From: Bacteroidales bacterium | GTDB lineage: Bacteria; Bacteroidota; Bacteroidia; Bacteroidales; WCHB1-69 | Length of the DNA: 39,839 bases | NCBI GenBank assembly: GCA_024400835.1 | Contig: JAKSMC010000032.1 | Location: forward strand, 1-39,839 | Reading direction: 5' to 3' | Shown: positions 16,574 through 26,661 of the stretch, in pieces | Layout: every line of letters starts with the position of its first letter | Numbering within the stretch: the first letter of the stretch is position 1 | Notes under the pieces: generated by a model | The model's database searches: none | What the model was told of the DNA's origin: nothing | What the model saw: the letters and a program-made list of their open reading frames with translations, nothing else | Position numbers and translations under genes: made by a program

Positions 16574-18295
16574 TTATTCGATTCCCATCCAGCCTTTGAT
16601 TACGTCCAAAGTCGCAGCGGGAACGTCTAATTTGAGCTTTTTGCGCATACCACCGAGGTCGTTCAACAGCTTGTTCGGGTTGGCCTGTTTCAATTGGTCG
16701 ACAGTAAGGATGTTGAGTTTCTTCAATGCGGGAATCCAAGCGGCATCCATACCCAAGGCGATGAAATCTTCGTCCTTGCTGGTTTCTACCTTCTTTTCGG
16801 GCTTCATTTGCGGGAAAAGCAGCACGTCCTGAATACTTTGCTCGCCCGTCATCATCATAACCAAACGGTCGATGCCGATGCCCATACCGGATGTTGGAGG
16901 CATACCGTATTCCAAAGCACGCACAAAGTCCATATCGATAAACATTGCCTCGTCATCACCCTTTTCGCTCAGGCGCAGCTGCTCTTGGAAACGTCCCAGC
17001 TGATCAATCGGGTCGTTCAATTCGCTGTACGCATTGGCCAGTTCCTTGCCGTTGACAAACAGTTCGAAGCGCTCTGTCAAATTCGGATTGTTGCGATGGC
17101 GCTTGCACAAAGGAGACATCTCGATAGGATAATCCGTCACAAAGGTAGGCTGAATGAGTTTGTGTTCGCATTTTTCGCCAAAAATAGCGTCAATGAGTTT
17201 GCCCTTGCCCATAGTGTCGTCAATTTCCACGCCTAACTTCTGGCAGGTTTCGCGCAGTTGTTGTTCGTCCATATCGGCCACCTCATAGCCCGTTTCCTCT
17301 TTGATGAGTTCGCACATCGGGACGCGGCGGAAGGGAGCTTTGAAGTCGATTTCGTTGCCCCATACGTTCACCTTTGTAGTGCCGTGCAAGGTCATAGCTA
17401 TACGATTCAGCATATTCTCCACAAACGTCATCATCCAATTATAGTCCTTGTAGGCGACATATATTTCCATGCAGGTGAACTCCGGATTGTGGGTGCGGTC
17501 CATACCCTCATTGCGGAAGTTACGGCTGAACTCGTACACGCCGGCATATCCGCCAACAATCAGACGTTTCAGATACAATTCGTTGGCAATACGCAAATAC
17601 AGGTCAATATCAAGTGCATTATGATGCGTGATGAAAGGACGGGCGGCGGCGCCACCGGGGATGCTTTGCAAAACAGGCGTGTCCACTTCGAGATATCCTT
17701 GCTCGTTGAAATAGTTTCGCATTGTGTTGACGATGGTGGCTCTTTGCTCAAAGACCTTGCGCACCTGCGGATTGACAATGAGGTCGACATAGCGCATACG
17801 GTAGCGTTGTTCAGGATCTTGGAATGCGTCAAATACTTGGCCGTCCTTTTCCTTCACGATAGGCAGCGGACGAAGGCTCTTGCTGAGCACGGTCAGACTC
17901 TTGACATGGATGGAAATCTCACCCATTTGGGTTACGAAAACGAAACCGGTAACGCCAACAATGTCACCAATATCCAAAAGGCGTTTGAAAACGGTGTTGT
18001 ACATCGTTTTATCTTCATCCGGACAGATCTCGTCACGTTTGATGTAAAGTTGAATGCGTCCGTATGAGTCTTGCAATTCCACGAAACTTGCGGCGCCCAT
18101 AATACGTCGGCTCATAATACGGCCGGCAATACTGACATTCTGGAACAGGGTGTTGTCGTCTGGGAACTGGCTGTGGATTTCAGCGGATGTTGCATTGACC
18201 TCATACAAGGCAGCCGGGTAAGGGTTGATGCCTAATTTTTTCAATTCATTCAACGAGTTGCGTCGAATTTGTTCTTGTTCGGATAATTCTGCCAT
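16574..18295 (-). CDS. lysS: Lysyl-tRNA synthetase, class II
   Basis: LysRS charges tRNA-Lys with lysine. The N-terminal OB-fold anticodon-binding domain (about residues 50-160, with [10 protein letters not shown]) is followed by the class II core. Motif 2 ([15 protein letters not shown]) and motif 3 ([15 protein letters not shown]) are intact. The 573 residues exceed the roughly 505 of E. coli; the extra length is a C-terminal tail after the catalytic core (…[19 protein letters not shown]…) that looks helix-hairpin-helix-like and that I recall as usual in Bacteroidota LysS. The ATG at 18295 gives the conserved start [15 protein letters not shown]. It is transcribed alone, with a -7 box at 18344. 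Confidence 0.97.
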   Translation of the reverse strand: MAELSEQEQIRRNSLNELKKLGINPYPAALYEVNATSAEIHSQFPDDNTLFQNVSIAGRIMSRRIMGAASFVELQDSYGRIQLYIKRDEICPDEDKTMYNTVFKRLLDIGDIVGVTGFVFVTQMGEISIHVKSLTVLSKSLRPLPIVKEKDGQVFDAFQDPEQRYRMRYVDLIVNPQVRKVFEQRATIVNTMRNYFNEQGYLEVDTPVLQSIPGGAAARPFITHHNALDIDLYLRIANELYLKRLIVGGYAGVYEFSRNFRNEGMDRTHNPEFTCMEIYVAYKDYNWMMTFVENMLNRIAMTLHGTTKVNVWGNEIDFKAPFRRVPMCELIKEETGYEVADMDEQQLRETCQKLGVEIDDTMGKGKLIDAIFGEKCEHKLIQPTFVTDYPIEMSPLCKRHRNNPNLTERFELFVNGKELANAYSELNDPIDQLGRFQEQLRLSEKGDDEAMFIDMDFVRALEYGMPPTSGMGIGIDRLVMMMTGEQSIQDVLLFPQMKPEKKVETSKDEDFIALGMDAAWIPALKKLNILTVDQLKQANPNKLLNDLGGMRKKLKLDVPAATLDVIKGWMGIE

Positions 18296-18343
18296 CTTTA
18301 TATGCTTTTAACTTATGAACTTATGAAACTGTTTTAAGGGCGG

Positions 18344-18351
18344 CAAAAATA
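18344..18351 (-). promoter_or_regulatory. -7 box (TATTTTTG) for lysS
   Basis: TAnnTTTG match on the minus strand, 48 bp before the lysS ATG. Confidence 0.55.
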
Positions 18352-18445
18352 CAAAATTAATGTGAGAATGCGACAATTGATAATGCGATAATTGCGGATG
18401 CTCAGCTTGTTTTTGGATTATCGATTTTGAGAAAAAGGACGTAAA

Positions 18446-18477
18446 AAAAAGGAGGCTGCGAAAACAGCCTCCTTTTT
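18446..18477 (-). terminator. Rho-independent terminator of the 430-residue T9SS protein gene
   Basis: GGAGGCTG and CAGCCTCC form an 8-bp stem around CGAAAA, flanked by A and T runs that extend it (AAAAA/TTTTT). It lies 18 bp past the stop codon at 18496. Confidence 0.9.
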
Positions 18478-18495
18478 CAATATTGCAGACTAAAA

Positions 18496-19788
18496 TTATT
18501 TAACGATAACTTTAGATGTGTAAACTTTGTTGTTTTGAGAAACCTTCAACATGTAAACACCAGCTTTCAAGTTAGAAACGTTAACAGTTGCGATGTCTGT
18601 AGCAACGTCGCTGTAAACTTGTTGACCAACGAGGTTGAAAAGTTGGATGTTAGCTTTTTCGCTACCAACGAGGTTAACTCTGAAGGAGCTTGTTGCAGGG
18701 TTCGGGCAAACTGTGATGTTTTCTTTTTCCATTTCTTCAACACCTACGAATTCGCAAGCATCGCAAGAAACTTTGAGTTCGATGAACGGATAGTGGAAAT
18801 CAGCCCAGAAAGGATTCGGTGTATAGATACCGTATGCCCAAGAAGAAGGATCAGTGAGGTTGTATCTTACGTCGTCATCAGCGCAACCACCCATATTGGC
18901 GTTAACCAAGTGGTCAGCAAAAGTAACAGGGCTGCCAGAAGCGTCGAATGGAGAGTAACCAGCACGCGGGTCTTTGCGTAACCAAGCGTAGAAGTAGCTG
19001 TTGTCATCACCATAGAGAATGCTTGTTGCATCAACATTGTAACCCTGTTTGAAAGTGTAAGCAACGTTCCAAACTTTACCAGTAACGTTTGTCAAGTTGA
19101 TCGGGAATTGGAGGTCAGCAGAATAGTAGCTGTCATCTTCTTCAAGAGAAACATTTTCTTCACCGATGGGGAATTTGTAAACAACAGCATTAGCTTGAAC
19201 GCCAGTTGCCATATCATATTCAATAGGATAGAAGCTCATGAACGGTTCACCACCGACTGTGAGGCCGCTGAGGTCATCTTCTGACATGTCTGTCAAGAAA
19301 CCGATGATGATAGTATCCTTCATAGTAGAAGGAACGTTAGCACCACGGAAATAACCACCTAAGATAACGATGGAGTCAATGGTGAAGGAAGGTGTGTGAA
19401 GGAAAGACATATCGCCTTCGATAGAACCTTCTTCATAAATGTTGTGAAGAATGCCATCTTCATCAGTAATACCGATGAAGTCAAATGTTTGGCACCAACC
19501 GTGTACATTAGGATGCCAATAAGATTTTGATTCTGAACCAAAATAACCGAGGGAGTCATACTGCATCGGATAAGCTTCCAATGTTGTTTCAACACCCCAG
19601 TAGTTTTCGAGAACTGCCGGGTAGTACAACCAACCTTCGGCTGCGCCAGATTTGGCGTTGAGTTGATGTTTCATTGTGGGAGCAATCATTCTCTTACCAT
19701 CGAATGAATGAGCTTGTTTCGGAGCGATCTGAGCGAAGCAGAAAGATGCTACGAGCATACAAGCAACTAAAGCATAAAGTTTTTTCAT
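18496..19788 (-). CDS. Secreted protein with T9SS type A sorting domain, unknown function
   Basis: A 430-residue protein with a Sec signal peptide (MKKLYALVACMLVASFCFAQ) and a C-terminal T9SS type A sorting domain of about 75 residues (ITVCPNPATSSFRVN … VYMLKVSQNNKVYTSKVIVK). The middle 320 residues are aromatic- and Asp-rich, predicted extracellular beta structure, and match no family I recognise; no catalytic motif is visible. It is expected to cross the outer membrane by type IX secretion. It is flanked by its own -7 box and a strong terminator, so it is a single-gene transcript; its even, AT-balanced codon use suggests good expression, but that is inference. Confidence 0.85.
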   Translation of the reverse strand: MKKLYALVACMLVASFCFAQIAPKQAHSFDGKRMIAPTMKHQLNAKSGAAEGWLYYPAVLENYWGVETTLEAYPMQYDSLGYFGSESKSYWHPNVHGWCQTFDFIGITDEDGILHNIYEEGSIEGDMSFLHTPSFTIDSIVILGGYFRGANVPSTMKDTIIIGFLTDMSEDDLSGLTVGGEPFMSFYPIEYDMATGVQANAVVYKFPIGEENVSLEEDDSYYSADLQFPINLTNVTGKVWNVAYTFKQGYNVDATSILYGDDNSYFYAWLRKDPRAGYSPFDASGSPVTFADHLVNANMGGCADDDVRYNLTDPSSWAYGIYTPNPFWADFHYPFIELKVSCDACEFVGVEEMEKENITVCPNPATSSFRVNLVGSEKANIQLFNLVGQQVYSDVATDIATVNVSNLKAGVYMLKVSQNNKVYTSKVIVK

Positions 19789-19842
19789 TTTTTTTGGATT
19801 TTGATTTATAATAAAATTGATTTGCTTCTATTTTAGAGCGTG

Positions 19843-19850
19843 CAAAAATA
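19843..19850 (-). promoter_or_regulatory. -7 box (TATTTTTG) for the 430-residue T9SS protein gene
   Basis: TAnnTTTG match on the minus strand, 54 bp before the ATG at 19788. Confidence 0.6.
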
Positions 19851-19931
19851 CACTTTTTTTTACCGATTCAGTTTTTAAACGGATTTTTAACGAACGAATT
19901 TTTGTTGAAAAGTTTAAATTTCTGAATCTTA

Positions 19932-21767
19932 TTACGATTCTTCAGAAAAATTATCAATCTCCTCACGCAAATTTTCCATGATAAACTGCTGTCTTTCAAC
20001 AGTATTCTTACCCATATAGTATTCTATGGTGGCATCTATGTTGCTTTTCGGATCCAAGACCACCGGTTCCAGACGGATTGATTTTCCGATGAAATTCTTG
20101 AATTCCGACGGCGAAATCTCACCCAAACCTTTGAATCGGGTGATAAAAGGCTTGCCACCGAGCTTCTTCACAGCCTTCTGTTTCTCTTCTTCAGAGTAAC
20201 AATAGACCGTTTTCTGCTTGTTGCGAACACGGAACAGCGGCGTCTGCAGCACATACACGTGACCCGACTTCACCACGTCCGGGAACAGCTGGATGAAGAA
20301 GGCCATCAACAGCAGACGGATGTGCATACCATCCACATCGGCATCGGTTGCAATGATGATGTTGTTATAACGCAATCCGTCCAATCCGTCTTCCAAATTC
20401 AAAGCGGCCTGCAAGAGGCTCAACTCCTTGTTTTCGTAAATGGCACTCTTGGTCTTGATGATGTTCGCGGGCTTGCCCATCAAACTGAACACTGCCTGCG
20501 TGTTGGCGTCACGCGACTGCGTGATGGAACCGGATGCGGAGTCACCCTCCGTGATGAAAATCATCGTCTCCAAACCTCGCGGATCGTTGGTGTTGAAATG
20601 ATAACGGCAGTCACGCAGCTTGCTGTTGTGCAAACTGACTTTCTTCTGGATCTCCTTGGACTGCTTTTTCAGCGCGGCAATGGCCGTACGCTCTTTCTCA
20701 GCCTCCTGGATTTTCTTTAAAATAACATCCGCAACTTCTTGGTGCTGATGTAAATAGTTATCCAAAAGACGACCTATCACGTCGTTGACATAGTTTCTGA
20801 CCGTCTGCCCGCCGGGCTCCATGTACACAGAACCCAACTTTGTCTTGGTCTGGGAATCGAATATCGGGTCCTTCACCTTGACGGACATCGTGGCCGCCAC
20901 GGAATTTCTAATGTCACTGGGTTCGAAATCCTTTTTGTAGAAATCACGGAACGTCTTCACAATGGCCTCTCGCATGGCCTGTTGGTGTGTGCCGCCATGC
21001 TCCGTGTACTGGCTGTTGACAAACGTATAGTACTCTTCACCGTATTTGCGATTGGTATGCACCATGGCAAATTCGAAAAGATCGTCTTTCAAATAAATGG
21101 GCTCGTACATTCTGTCTTCGCCCGTCTTCTTGTTCAGCAAGTCCAACAAACCGTTCTTGGAATAGAACTTCTTTCCATTGAAATTGATGGTCAGACCACG
21201 GTTCAAATAGACATAGTTCCAGAGCAGGTTTTCAATATAGTCGGTGTACCATTCGAAATTCTCGAAGATAGAGTCATCAGGAAGGAAAGAGGCCATGGTG
21301 CCGTTTTTCTCATCCGTCGGCTCAATAGGGTATTCCTTGATAAGCTTGCCACTGGAAAACTCGGCTCTTTTGGCCTGCCCGTCACGGACACTCTGCACAA
21401 ACAGGCTGGTAGACAAAGCATTCACAGCCTTCACACCGACGCCGTTCATACCGATGGAGGCGAAGTCTCCTTTGAAGTTACGTCCTGTGTTCATCTTGGA
21501 ATAGCAATCCACCACCTTATTCAAAGGAATACCACGGCCATAGTCACGCACGGTCACTCGTTTCTCTTTGATAGTGATGTCGATGGCCTTGCCGTAACCG
21601 TTCATAAATTCGTCAATGGCATTGTCCATGACTTCTTTCAAAAGCACATAGATGCCATCGTCATGGGCCGAGCCGTCACCGACCTTGCCGATATACATAC
21701 CGGGGCGGGTGCGAATGTGCTCGTCCCAATTCAGGGTGATAATATTATCGTCTTTGTATTCGGACAT
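19932..21767 (-). CDS. parE: DNA topoisomerase IV subunit B (ParE; type IIA GHKL ATPase)
   Basis: ParE supplies the ATPase and TOPRIM parts of topoisomerase IV, which decatenates daughter chromosomes together with ParC. The GHKL motifs are present: TRPGMYIG, EVMDNAIDE (ATP-Mg-binding Asn), DYGRGIP and GMNGVGVKAVNA. QTKTKLGS closes the transducer domain. The TOPRIM signature EGDSASG is at residues 407-413, with DADVDGMHIR downstream. The 611-residue length and absence of a GyrB insertion favour ParE over GyrB, though a minor gyrase-B paralogue cannot be fully excluded. No parC lies next to it in the window. It starts 77 bp after the stop of ileS, so the two may be cotranscribed. Confidence 0.9.
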   Translation of the reverse strand: MSEYKDDNIITLNWDEHIRTRPGMYIGKVGDGSAHDDGIYVLLKEVMDNAIDEFMNGYGKAIDITIKEKRVTVRDYGRGIPLNKVVDCYSKMNTGRNFKGDFASIGMNGVGVKAVNALSTSLFVQSVRDGQAKRAEFSSGKLIKEYPIEPTDEKNGTMASFLPDDSIFENFEWYTDYIENLLWNYVYLNRGLTINFNGKKFYSKNGLLDLLNKKTGEDRMYEPIYLKDDLFEFAMVHTNRKYGEEYYTFVNSQYTEHGGTHQQAMREAIVKTFRDFYKKDFEPSDIRNSVAATMSVKVKDPIFDSQTKTKLGSVYMEPGGQTVRNYVNDVIGRLLDNYLHQHQEVADVILKKIQEAEKERTAIAALKKQSKEIQKKVSLHNSKLRDCRYHFNTNDPRGLETMIFITEGDSASGSITQSRDANTQAVFSLMGKPANIIKTKSAIYENKELSLLQAALNLEDGLDGLRYNNIIIATDADVDGMHIRLLLMAFFIQLFPDVVKSGHVYVLQTPLFRVRNKQKTVYCYSEEEKQKAVKKLGGKPFITRFKGLGEISPSEFKNFIGKSIRLEPVVLDPKSNIDATIEYYMGKNTVERQQFIMENLREEIDNFSEES

Positions 21768-21844
21768 ACTTTATTTTTATGTTTTCTATAATGAACTAAA
21801 AATTTTGTTCGGAAATCTCTGCATTTCCAACAATCTTTTGATCA

Positions 21845-24800
21845 CTATTGCTTGCTGATCACCACTTGCAACTTCACATCTTCCAAATCCAACTCGACAG
21901 CATTGTCAACCTTTTCAGCAATGGTCAATGAAGTACAGAGGGTTTCGTTGCAGATGTAGCTTTCGAAAGCTTTCAAAGCCGGCGTCACCGCAGCATCTTC
22001 GGCTACCGTGATTTGAATGTGGTCCAAAACTTCGAAGTTGTTCTCCTTACGGTAGGTCTGAACCTGTTTTACAAATTCGCGGGCATAACCTTCGTTCTTC
22101 AGCTCTTCGCTGACTTCGATATCCAAAGCCACAGTCAAAGCGTCTTGGTTTGCTACCACCCAGCCCGGAATGTCCTGAGCTTGGATTTCGACGTCGTCCA
22201 CGGTGATTTCCACCGGCTGGCCTTCAATGTCGAACGCAATCTTGCCGTCCTTCTCGATTTGCGCGATTTCGGCTTGTGAGAAAGCGGTGATCTTGGCAGC
22301 CACCAACTTCATAATCTTGCCGTACTTCGGTCCCAATTTCTTGAAATCAGGCTTGATACGTTTTACAAAGACACCGTCTTCGTTGCTGACAAATACCAGT
22401 TCCTTGACGTTGACTTCGTGCAAAATCAAATCCTGAACGAGGGAAATCTGCTGTTTGAAGCGCTCGTCCATAAACGGGATCATAATCTTGGCCAGCGGCT
22501 GGCGCACTTTCAAGTTCGTCTTCTTTCTCAAGGAGAGAATCATAGAGCAGAACTGCTGTGCCAACTGCATTCTTTCTTCCAGTGCCTTGTCAATCAGCTC
22601 TTCGTGAACTTCCGGATAGGAAGCCAAGTGGATGGATTCGTACGGCTCGCGACCCGTGATGGTGTTCAAATCCAGATAGAGCTTGTCCATGAAGAACGGC
22701 GCTATTGGGGAGGCAATCTTGGCGATGGTTTCCATACAGGTATATAAGGTCTGATATGCGGAGATCTTGTCTTCCGTGTATTCGCCCTTCCAGAAACGGC
22801 GACGGCACAAGCGCACGTACCAGTTGCTGAGGTATGCATCCACAAAGTCTTGGATTTCACGACCCACCTTCGTAGGTTCGTAGTCGATATAGTTTTCTTG
22901 GCAGTGTTTTACCAAGGTGTTCAATTCAGAGAGGATCCAACGGTCGATTTCCGGACGTTTTTCGAACGGGATGTCGGCCTCCTTGTAAGTGAAGCCATCG
23001 ATGTTGGCGTACATTGCGAAGAAGTTGTAGGTATTGTACAGCGTGCCGAAGAACTTGCGTTGTACTTCACCGATGCCGGCTTCGTCAAACTTGAGGTTGT
23101 CCCAAGGCGAAGCGTTGGTAATCATATACCAGCGGGTGGCATCCGGACCGTATTTCTTCAATACTTCGAACGGATCCACGGCGTTGCCGAGACGTTTGGA
23201 CATCTTGTTGCCCTGTTTGTCGAGCACGAGGCCGTTGGAAATCACAGACTTGTAAGCCACGCTGTCGAACAGCATCGTGGCAATGGCGTGCAAGGTGAAG
23301 AACCAGCCACGCGTTTGGTCAACGCCTTCGGCGATGAAGTCTGCCGGGAAGTTCTTTTCGAAGAACTCCTTGTTTTCGAACGGATAGTGCAATTGGCTGT
23401 ACGGCATAGAGCCGGAGTCGAACCATACATCGATGAGGTCGCTTTCGCGCGTCATCGGCTTGCCCGACGGAGAAACCAAAATCACGGTGTCGATATAGGG
23501 TTTGTGCAGGTCGATGCCATCGTAGTTTTCACTGCTCATGTCACCGATTCTGTAGTTTTTGTACGGATTTTCCGTCATAAAGCCGGCCTTGATAGACTTC
23601 TCGATTTCGCCCACCAACTGCTCGACAGAGCCGATGCAGATTTGCTCTTTCTTGTCCTCGGTGGTCCAGATTGGCAATGGAACGCCCCAGAAACGAGAAC
23701 GGGAAAGGTTCCAATCGACGAGGTTTTCGAGCCAGTTGCCGAAACGGCCGGAACCCGTAGCTGCCGGTTTCCACTTGATGGTCTTGTTGAGTTCGATCAT
23801 ACGCTCGCGGTAAGCGGTGGTTTTGATGAACCAGGAATCCAGCGGATAGTAGAGCACCGGTTTGTCGGTACGCCAGCAGTGCGGATAGTTGTGCGTGTGT
23901 TTTTCTATCTTGAAAACTTTGCCTTCCTGTTTGAGCCACAGGCAGATAAAGATATCCAAAGATTCATTGGATTTTTCGTCTTCTTTTTCGTAGGCCTCTT
24001 TCACGAAGCGGCCAGCCACGGTAGAATACAACGGCACATTGACGTGGTTCGTGACGAACTCGTCGTCCATATCTTCAATCTTGAAGAACTTACCCGTTTT
24101 ATCGACCATCGGGCAGGTTTGTCCGTTTTTGTCGATGACGATCATCGGCGGGATGCCGGCGTCGTTGGCCACGCGTTTATCGTCGGCACCGAAGGTCGGC
24201 GCGATATGGACGATACCCGTACCATCTTCCGTAGTGACGTAGTCGCCAGGGATAACGCGGAAGGCACCAGCTTCGGGCGTCATATATGGAATCAGCTGTT
24301 CGTATTCCAGACCCACGAGGTTTTGGCCCACTTCCTCACCCAAAATGCGGTAAGGGATGTTCTTGTCGCCGGGCTTGTACTCTTCAAACGGCAGTTCAGC
24401 CCATTCGGCTTTGAAATAGGTATTGACCAAGCTGTTGGCCATCACGATTTTCACGGGCGCGCCGGAATACGGATTGAAAGTTTCGATGAGGTTGTATTTG
24501 ATTTTCGGACCCACCGCCAATGCCGTGTTGGAAGGCAGTGTCCACGGTGTGGTTGTCCAAGCCAGGAAGTAGAAATTGTCGGGCACTTCGGTGAGGCCGA
24601 ACGGCAATGCCACTTTTTGTTCTTTCTTAACTTTGAATTGGCCAGTGCAGGTGGTATCCTTCACGTCGCGATAGCAGCCCGGCAGGTTGAGTTCGTGTGA
24701 ACTGAGGCCGGTGCCGGCAGCCGGAGAATACGGCTGGATAGAATAGCCCTTGTAAAGCAACCCTTTCTTGTAGAGTTCGGAAAGGAGATACCACACGGTT

Positions 24801-25270
24801 TCGATGTACTTGTTGTCGAACGTGATATACGGGTGCTCGAGGTCAACCCAGTAGCCCATTTTCTGGGTCAGTTCGTCCCAACGGTCTTTGAACTTCAGGA
24901 CTTCCTGACGGCAGGCCTTGTTGTAATCTTCTACGGAAATACTTTTGCCAATGTCCTCTTTGGTGATGCCGAGTGTCTTTTCAACGCCGAGTTCCACGGG
25001 CAGACCGTGTGTGTCCCAACCGCCCTTGCGGCCTACATATTTGCCGGTAAGGGTTTGGTAGCGGCAGACGATGTCCTTAATGGTACGGGCCATCACGTGG
25101 TGGATGCCCGGCATACCGTTGGCAGAAGGGGGTCCTTCAAAAAAGATAAAGCGTTCGTGACCTTCGCGGGTGGATAAACTTTTGGCGAAGACATCCTTGT
25201 CTTCCCACTGTTTTCTCATTTCTTCCCCAATTCCAGGAAGATTAAGTCCTTTATATTCAGTATATTTCAT
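21845..25270 (-). CDS. ileS: Isoleucyl-tRNA synthetase, type 2-like, with altered GxHH signature
   Basis: IleRS charges tRNA-Ile and edits misactivated valine. The 1,141-residue length and the sequence style fit the eukaryote-like type 2 group. The class I HxGH signature is replaced by G55-I-H57-H58 (in GPPSANGMPGIHH). The KMSKR loop is normal (residues 689-693). Editing-domain landmarks are visible: TTPWTLPSNTALAVGP and HIAPTFGADD. The anticodon-binding domain is recognisable (WYVRLCRRRFW). The GxHH form is known in some type 2 IleRS and is linked to extreme mupirocin resistance. The ATG at 25270 is followed by the conserved start (KYTEYKGLNLPGIGEEM), with a -7 box 28 bp upstream. Confidence 0.96.
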   Translation of the reverse strand: MKYTEYKGLNLPGIGEEMRKQWEDKDVFAKSLSTREGHERFIFFEGPPSANGMPGIHHVMARTIKDIVCRYQTLTGKYVGRKGGWDTHGLPVELGVEKTLGITKEDIGKSISVEDYNKACRQEVLKFKDRWDELTQKMGYWVDLEHPYITFDNKYIETVWYLLSELYKKGLLYKGYSIQPYSPAAGTGLSSHELNLPGCYRDVKDTTCTGQFKVKKEQKVALPFGLTEVPDNFYFLAWTTTPWTLPSNTALAVGPKIKYNLIETFNPYSGAPVKIVMANSLVNTYFKAEWAELPFEEYKPGDKNIPYRILGEEVGQNLVGLEYEQLIPYMTPEAGAFRVIPGDYVTTEDGTGIVHIAPTFGADDKRVANDAGIPPMIVIDKNGQTCPMVDKTGKFFKIEDMDDEFVTNHVNVPLYSTVAGRFVKEAYEKEDEKSNESLDIFICLWLKQEGKVFKIEKHTHNYPHCWRTDKPVLYYPLDSWFIKTTAYRERMIELNKTIKWKPAATGSGRFGNWLENLVDWNLSRSRFWGVPLPIWTTEDKKEQICIGSVEQLVGEIEKSIKAGFMTENPYKNYRIGDMSSENYDGIDLHKPYIDTVILVSPSGKPMTRESDLIDVWFDSGSMPYSQLHYPFENKEFFEKNFPADFIAEGVDQTRGWFFTLHAIATMLFDSVAYKSVISNGLVLDKQGNKMSKRLGNAVDPFEVLKKYGPDATRWYMITNASPWDNLKFDEAGIGEVQRKFFGTLYNTYNFFAMYANIDGFTYKEADIPFEKRPEIDRWILSELNTLVKHCQENYIDYEPTKVGREIQDFVDAYLSNWYVRLCRRRFWKGEYTEDKISAYQTLYTCMETIAKIASPIAPFFMDKLYLDLNTITGREPYESIHLASYPEVHEELIDKALEERMQLAQQFCSMILSLRKKTNLKVRQPLAKIMIPFMDERFKQQISLVQDLILHEVNVKELVFVSNEDGVFVKRIKPDFKKLGPKYGKIMKLVAAKITAFSQAEIAQIEKDGKIAFDIEGQPVEITVDDVEIQAQDIPGWVVANQDALTVALDIEVSEELKNEGYAREFVKQVQTYRKENNFEVLDHIQITVAEDAAVTPALKAFESYICNETLCTSLTIAEKVDNAVELDLEDVKLQVVISKQ

Positions 25271-25298
25271 CTATAAAAAGTTATTTTTTTCAAATCTG

Positions 25299-25306
25299 CA
25301 AAGATA
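25299..25306 (-). promoter_or_regulatory. -7 box (TATCTTTG) for ileS
   Basis: TAnnTTTG match on the minus strand, 28 bp before the ileS ATG; it may also drive parE. Confidence 0.6.
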
Positions 25307-25376
25307 GTAAAAATGTGAAATAATTTACAATTTACGTCAGGAGACAAACTTTCCCGTGGTGGTTTCTAAATTCATT

Positions 25377-26525
25377 TTAGAATATGGACCTCTTTTGCCA
25401 TAACTGCTCAAGGAAGTACTTGACAGGCATAATTTCAACTCCATTGAACAATCGGGGATTAGGGTCAAGGGAAACCATTATCAACCGCGCATCAGGATGT
25501 TCTTCTTTGAATGCCTTCAAACCTCGAAGATGCTTGGATTGCACTTCCTGGCAAGATTTTATCTCTATAGCGACTGCGGCGTCACCCAATACGGCATCCA
25601 CCTCATAACCGTTGTAACTGCGCCAAAATGACAACGCATTTTCAATTTTGTTGTATCCTAAATATTCTATAAGCTCCTGAATGACAAGATGTTCGAAGGC
25701 ATGTCCAAAATCGTCAGAACCAGGTTGAAGGGATTTGCGGCCTAATAAGTAATTGGGAATTGAGACATCAAAGAAATAGAATTTAGGCGACTGTCTCAAC
25801 TTGCGACGAACCACTTTTGTGTAAGCGGGAACCCTATAGCCCACGAGTGTTTCCTCTAATATGGCAAAATATTCTTTTACCGTTTTGGCATCTATGCCAC
25901 AATCTTGAGCAATGTTGTTGTAGTTGACCATCTCGCCATCTGTAATCGCGGCCACTTCAAGAAAACGGTTAAAAGCTGACAAATTCCTCACCAGAGATTC
26001 TGCCTTAATTTCTTCACGTAAATAAATAGAAACGTACGCTTGCAATTTGTCCCAATAATCTTTTGAAGAAGATAGATAATGTCGAGGCAACATACCTTGG
26101 TTTACCGCTTTAATAATATCAAAATCAGGTATTTCAGCACTTGTAAAAGGATAGAAACTAATCCAAATCGCTCTTCCTCCAAGCATATTCACTCCACTTC
26201 TCCGCAATTTGCGAGCGCTGGAACCGCTTAAAATGAAGCGAATACCTTTACGCACTATCAGCCACTGCACTTCATTTAACAATTGAGGAATCATCTGCAC
26301 TTCATCTATGATGACAAGTGTTCCGCTCTCATACAATTCCAAGTCTTGCCGCAGCAAAGAGGGATTGCGTTGCAGACGTTCATAAGTATTGTTTTCAAGC
26401 AAATCGTAAAATATTGCCTTAGGAAACAAGTTGAACAATAATGTTGACTTACCGGTTTGTCTTGAACCAAACAAGAAATAACTCTCATTTTCAAATGTTT
26501 CCGCTGTTAAAAAACGTGTTATCAT
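25377..26525 (-). CDS. AAA_14/DUF4143-family ATPase
   Basis: A 382-residue P-loop ATPase of the family common in archaea and Bacteroidota. Walker A is G20-S-R-Q-T-G-K-S-T and Walker B is LVIIDEVQ (residues 70-77). A sensor-like segment (FILSGSSARKLRR) follows. The C-terminal DUF4143 part ends in a pattern like PD-(D/E)XK nucleases (YEVDAVLGDAAVAIEIKS). The cellular role of this family is not established. I place the start at the ATG at 26525; a TTG 21 bp upstream lies inside the -7 box and cannot be the translation start. It is a single gene preceded by a pair of 32-bp-spaced repeats. A second family member lies at 29351-30697. Confidence 0.88.
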   Translation of the reverse strand: MITRFLTAETFENESYFLFGSRQTGKSTLLFNLFPKAIFYDLLENNTYERLQRNPSLLRQDLELYESGTLVIIDEVQMIPQLLNEVQWLIVRKGIRFILSGSSARKLRRSGVNMLGGRAIWISFYPFTSAEIPDFDIIKAVNQGMLPRHYLSSSKDYWDKLQAYVSIYLREEIKAESLVRNLSAFNRFLEVAAITDGEMVNYNNIAQDCGIDAKTVKEYFAILEETLVGYRVPAYTKVVRRKLRQSPKFYFFDVSIPNYLLGRKSLQPGSDDFGHAFEHLVIQELIEYLGYNKIENALSFWRSYNGYEVDAVLGDAAVAIEIKSCQEVQSKHLRGLKAFKEEHPDARLIMVSLDPNPRLFNGVEIMPVKYFLEQLWQKRSIF

Positions 26526-26543
26526 AACCACTTGAATTTTGGG

Positions 26544-26551
26544 CAAAAATA
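26544..26551 (-). promoter_or_regulatory. -7 box (TATTTTTG) for the DUF4143 ATPase gene at 25377
   Basis: TAnnTTTG match on the minus strand, 18 bp before the ATG at 26525. It fixes the start by excluding the upstream TTG. Confidence 0.6.
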
Positions 26552-26560
26552 CAAAAAAAC

Positions 26561-26614
26561 GGAATACAACTCCGTTTTTTATTAAAATTTATGGAATATG
26601 ACTCCGTTTTTTAT
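26561..26614. repeat. Pair of 22-bp direct repeats, 32-bp period, upstream of a DUF4143 ATPase gene
   Basis: Units at 26561-26582 and 26593-26614 read GGAATAcaACTCCGTTTTTT and GGAATAtgACTCCGTTTTTT, each followed by AT; they differ at two positions. Each has a GGA…TCC dyad. With the preceding AAAAAACGGA the inner unit can also form a perfect 10-bp-arm hairpin (26554-26580). They end about 10 bp upstream of the -7 box, an operator-like position. The other ATPase gene has an analogous pair at 29268-29311. Confidence 0.7.
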
Positions 26615-26635
26615 ATATTCGTCTGCTCCCAATAG

Positions 26636-26657
26636 GGGGCGAAAAAATTTTCGCCCC
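26636..26657. repeat. 22-bp perfect palindrome
   Basis: GGGGCGAAAA and TTTTCGCCCC flank a 2-bp centre. It sits 5 bp downstream of the stop codon of the T9SS sorting-domain fragment at 26662. It may be a transcript-end hairpin; no long T-run follows. Confidence 0.65.
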
Positions 26658-26661
26658 AACA

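Noticed and set aside
22850..24700. Long open frame of about 616 codons on the plus strand opposite ileS
   Set aside because: It lies wholly antisense to a certain ileS gene, has no recognisable domain, and arises from the codon bias of ileS.
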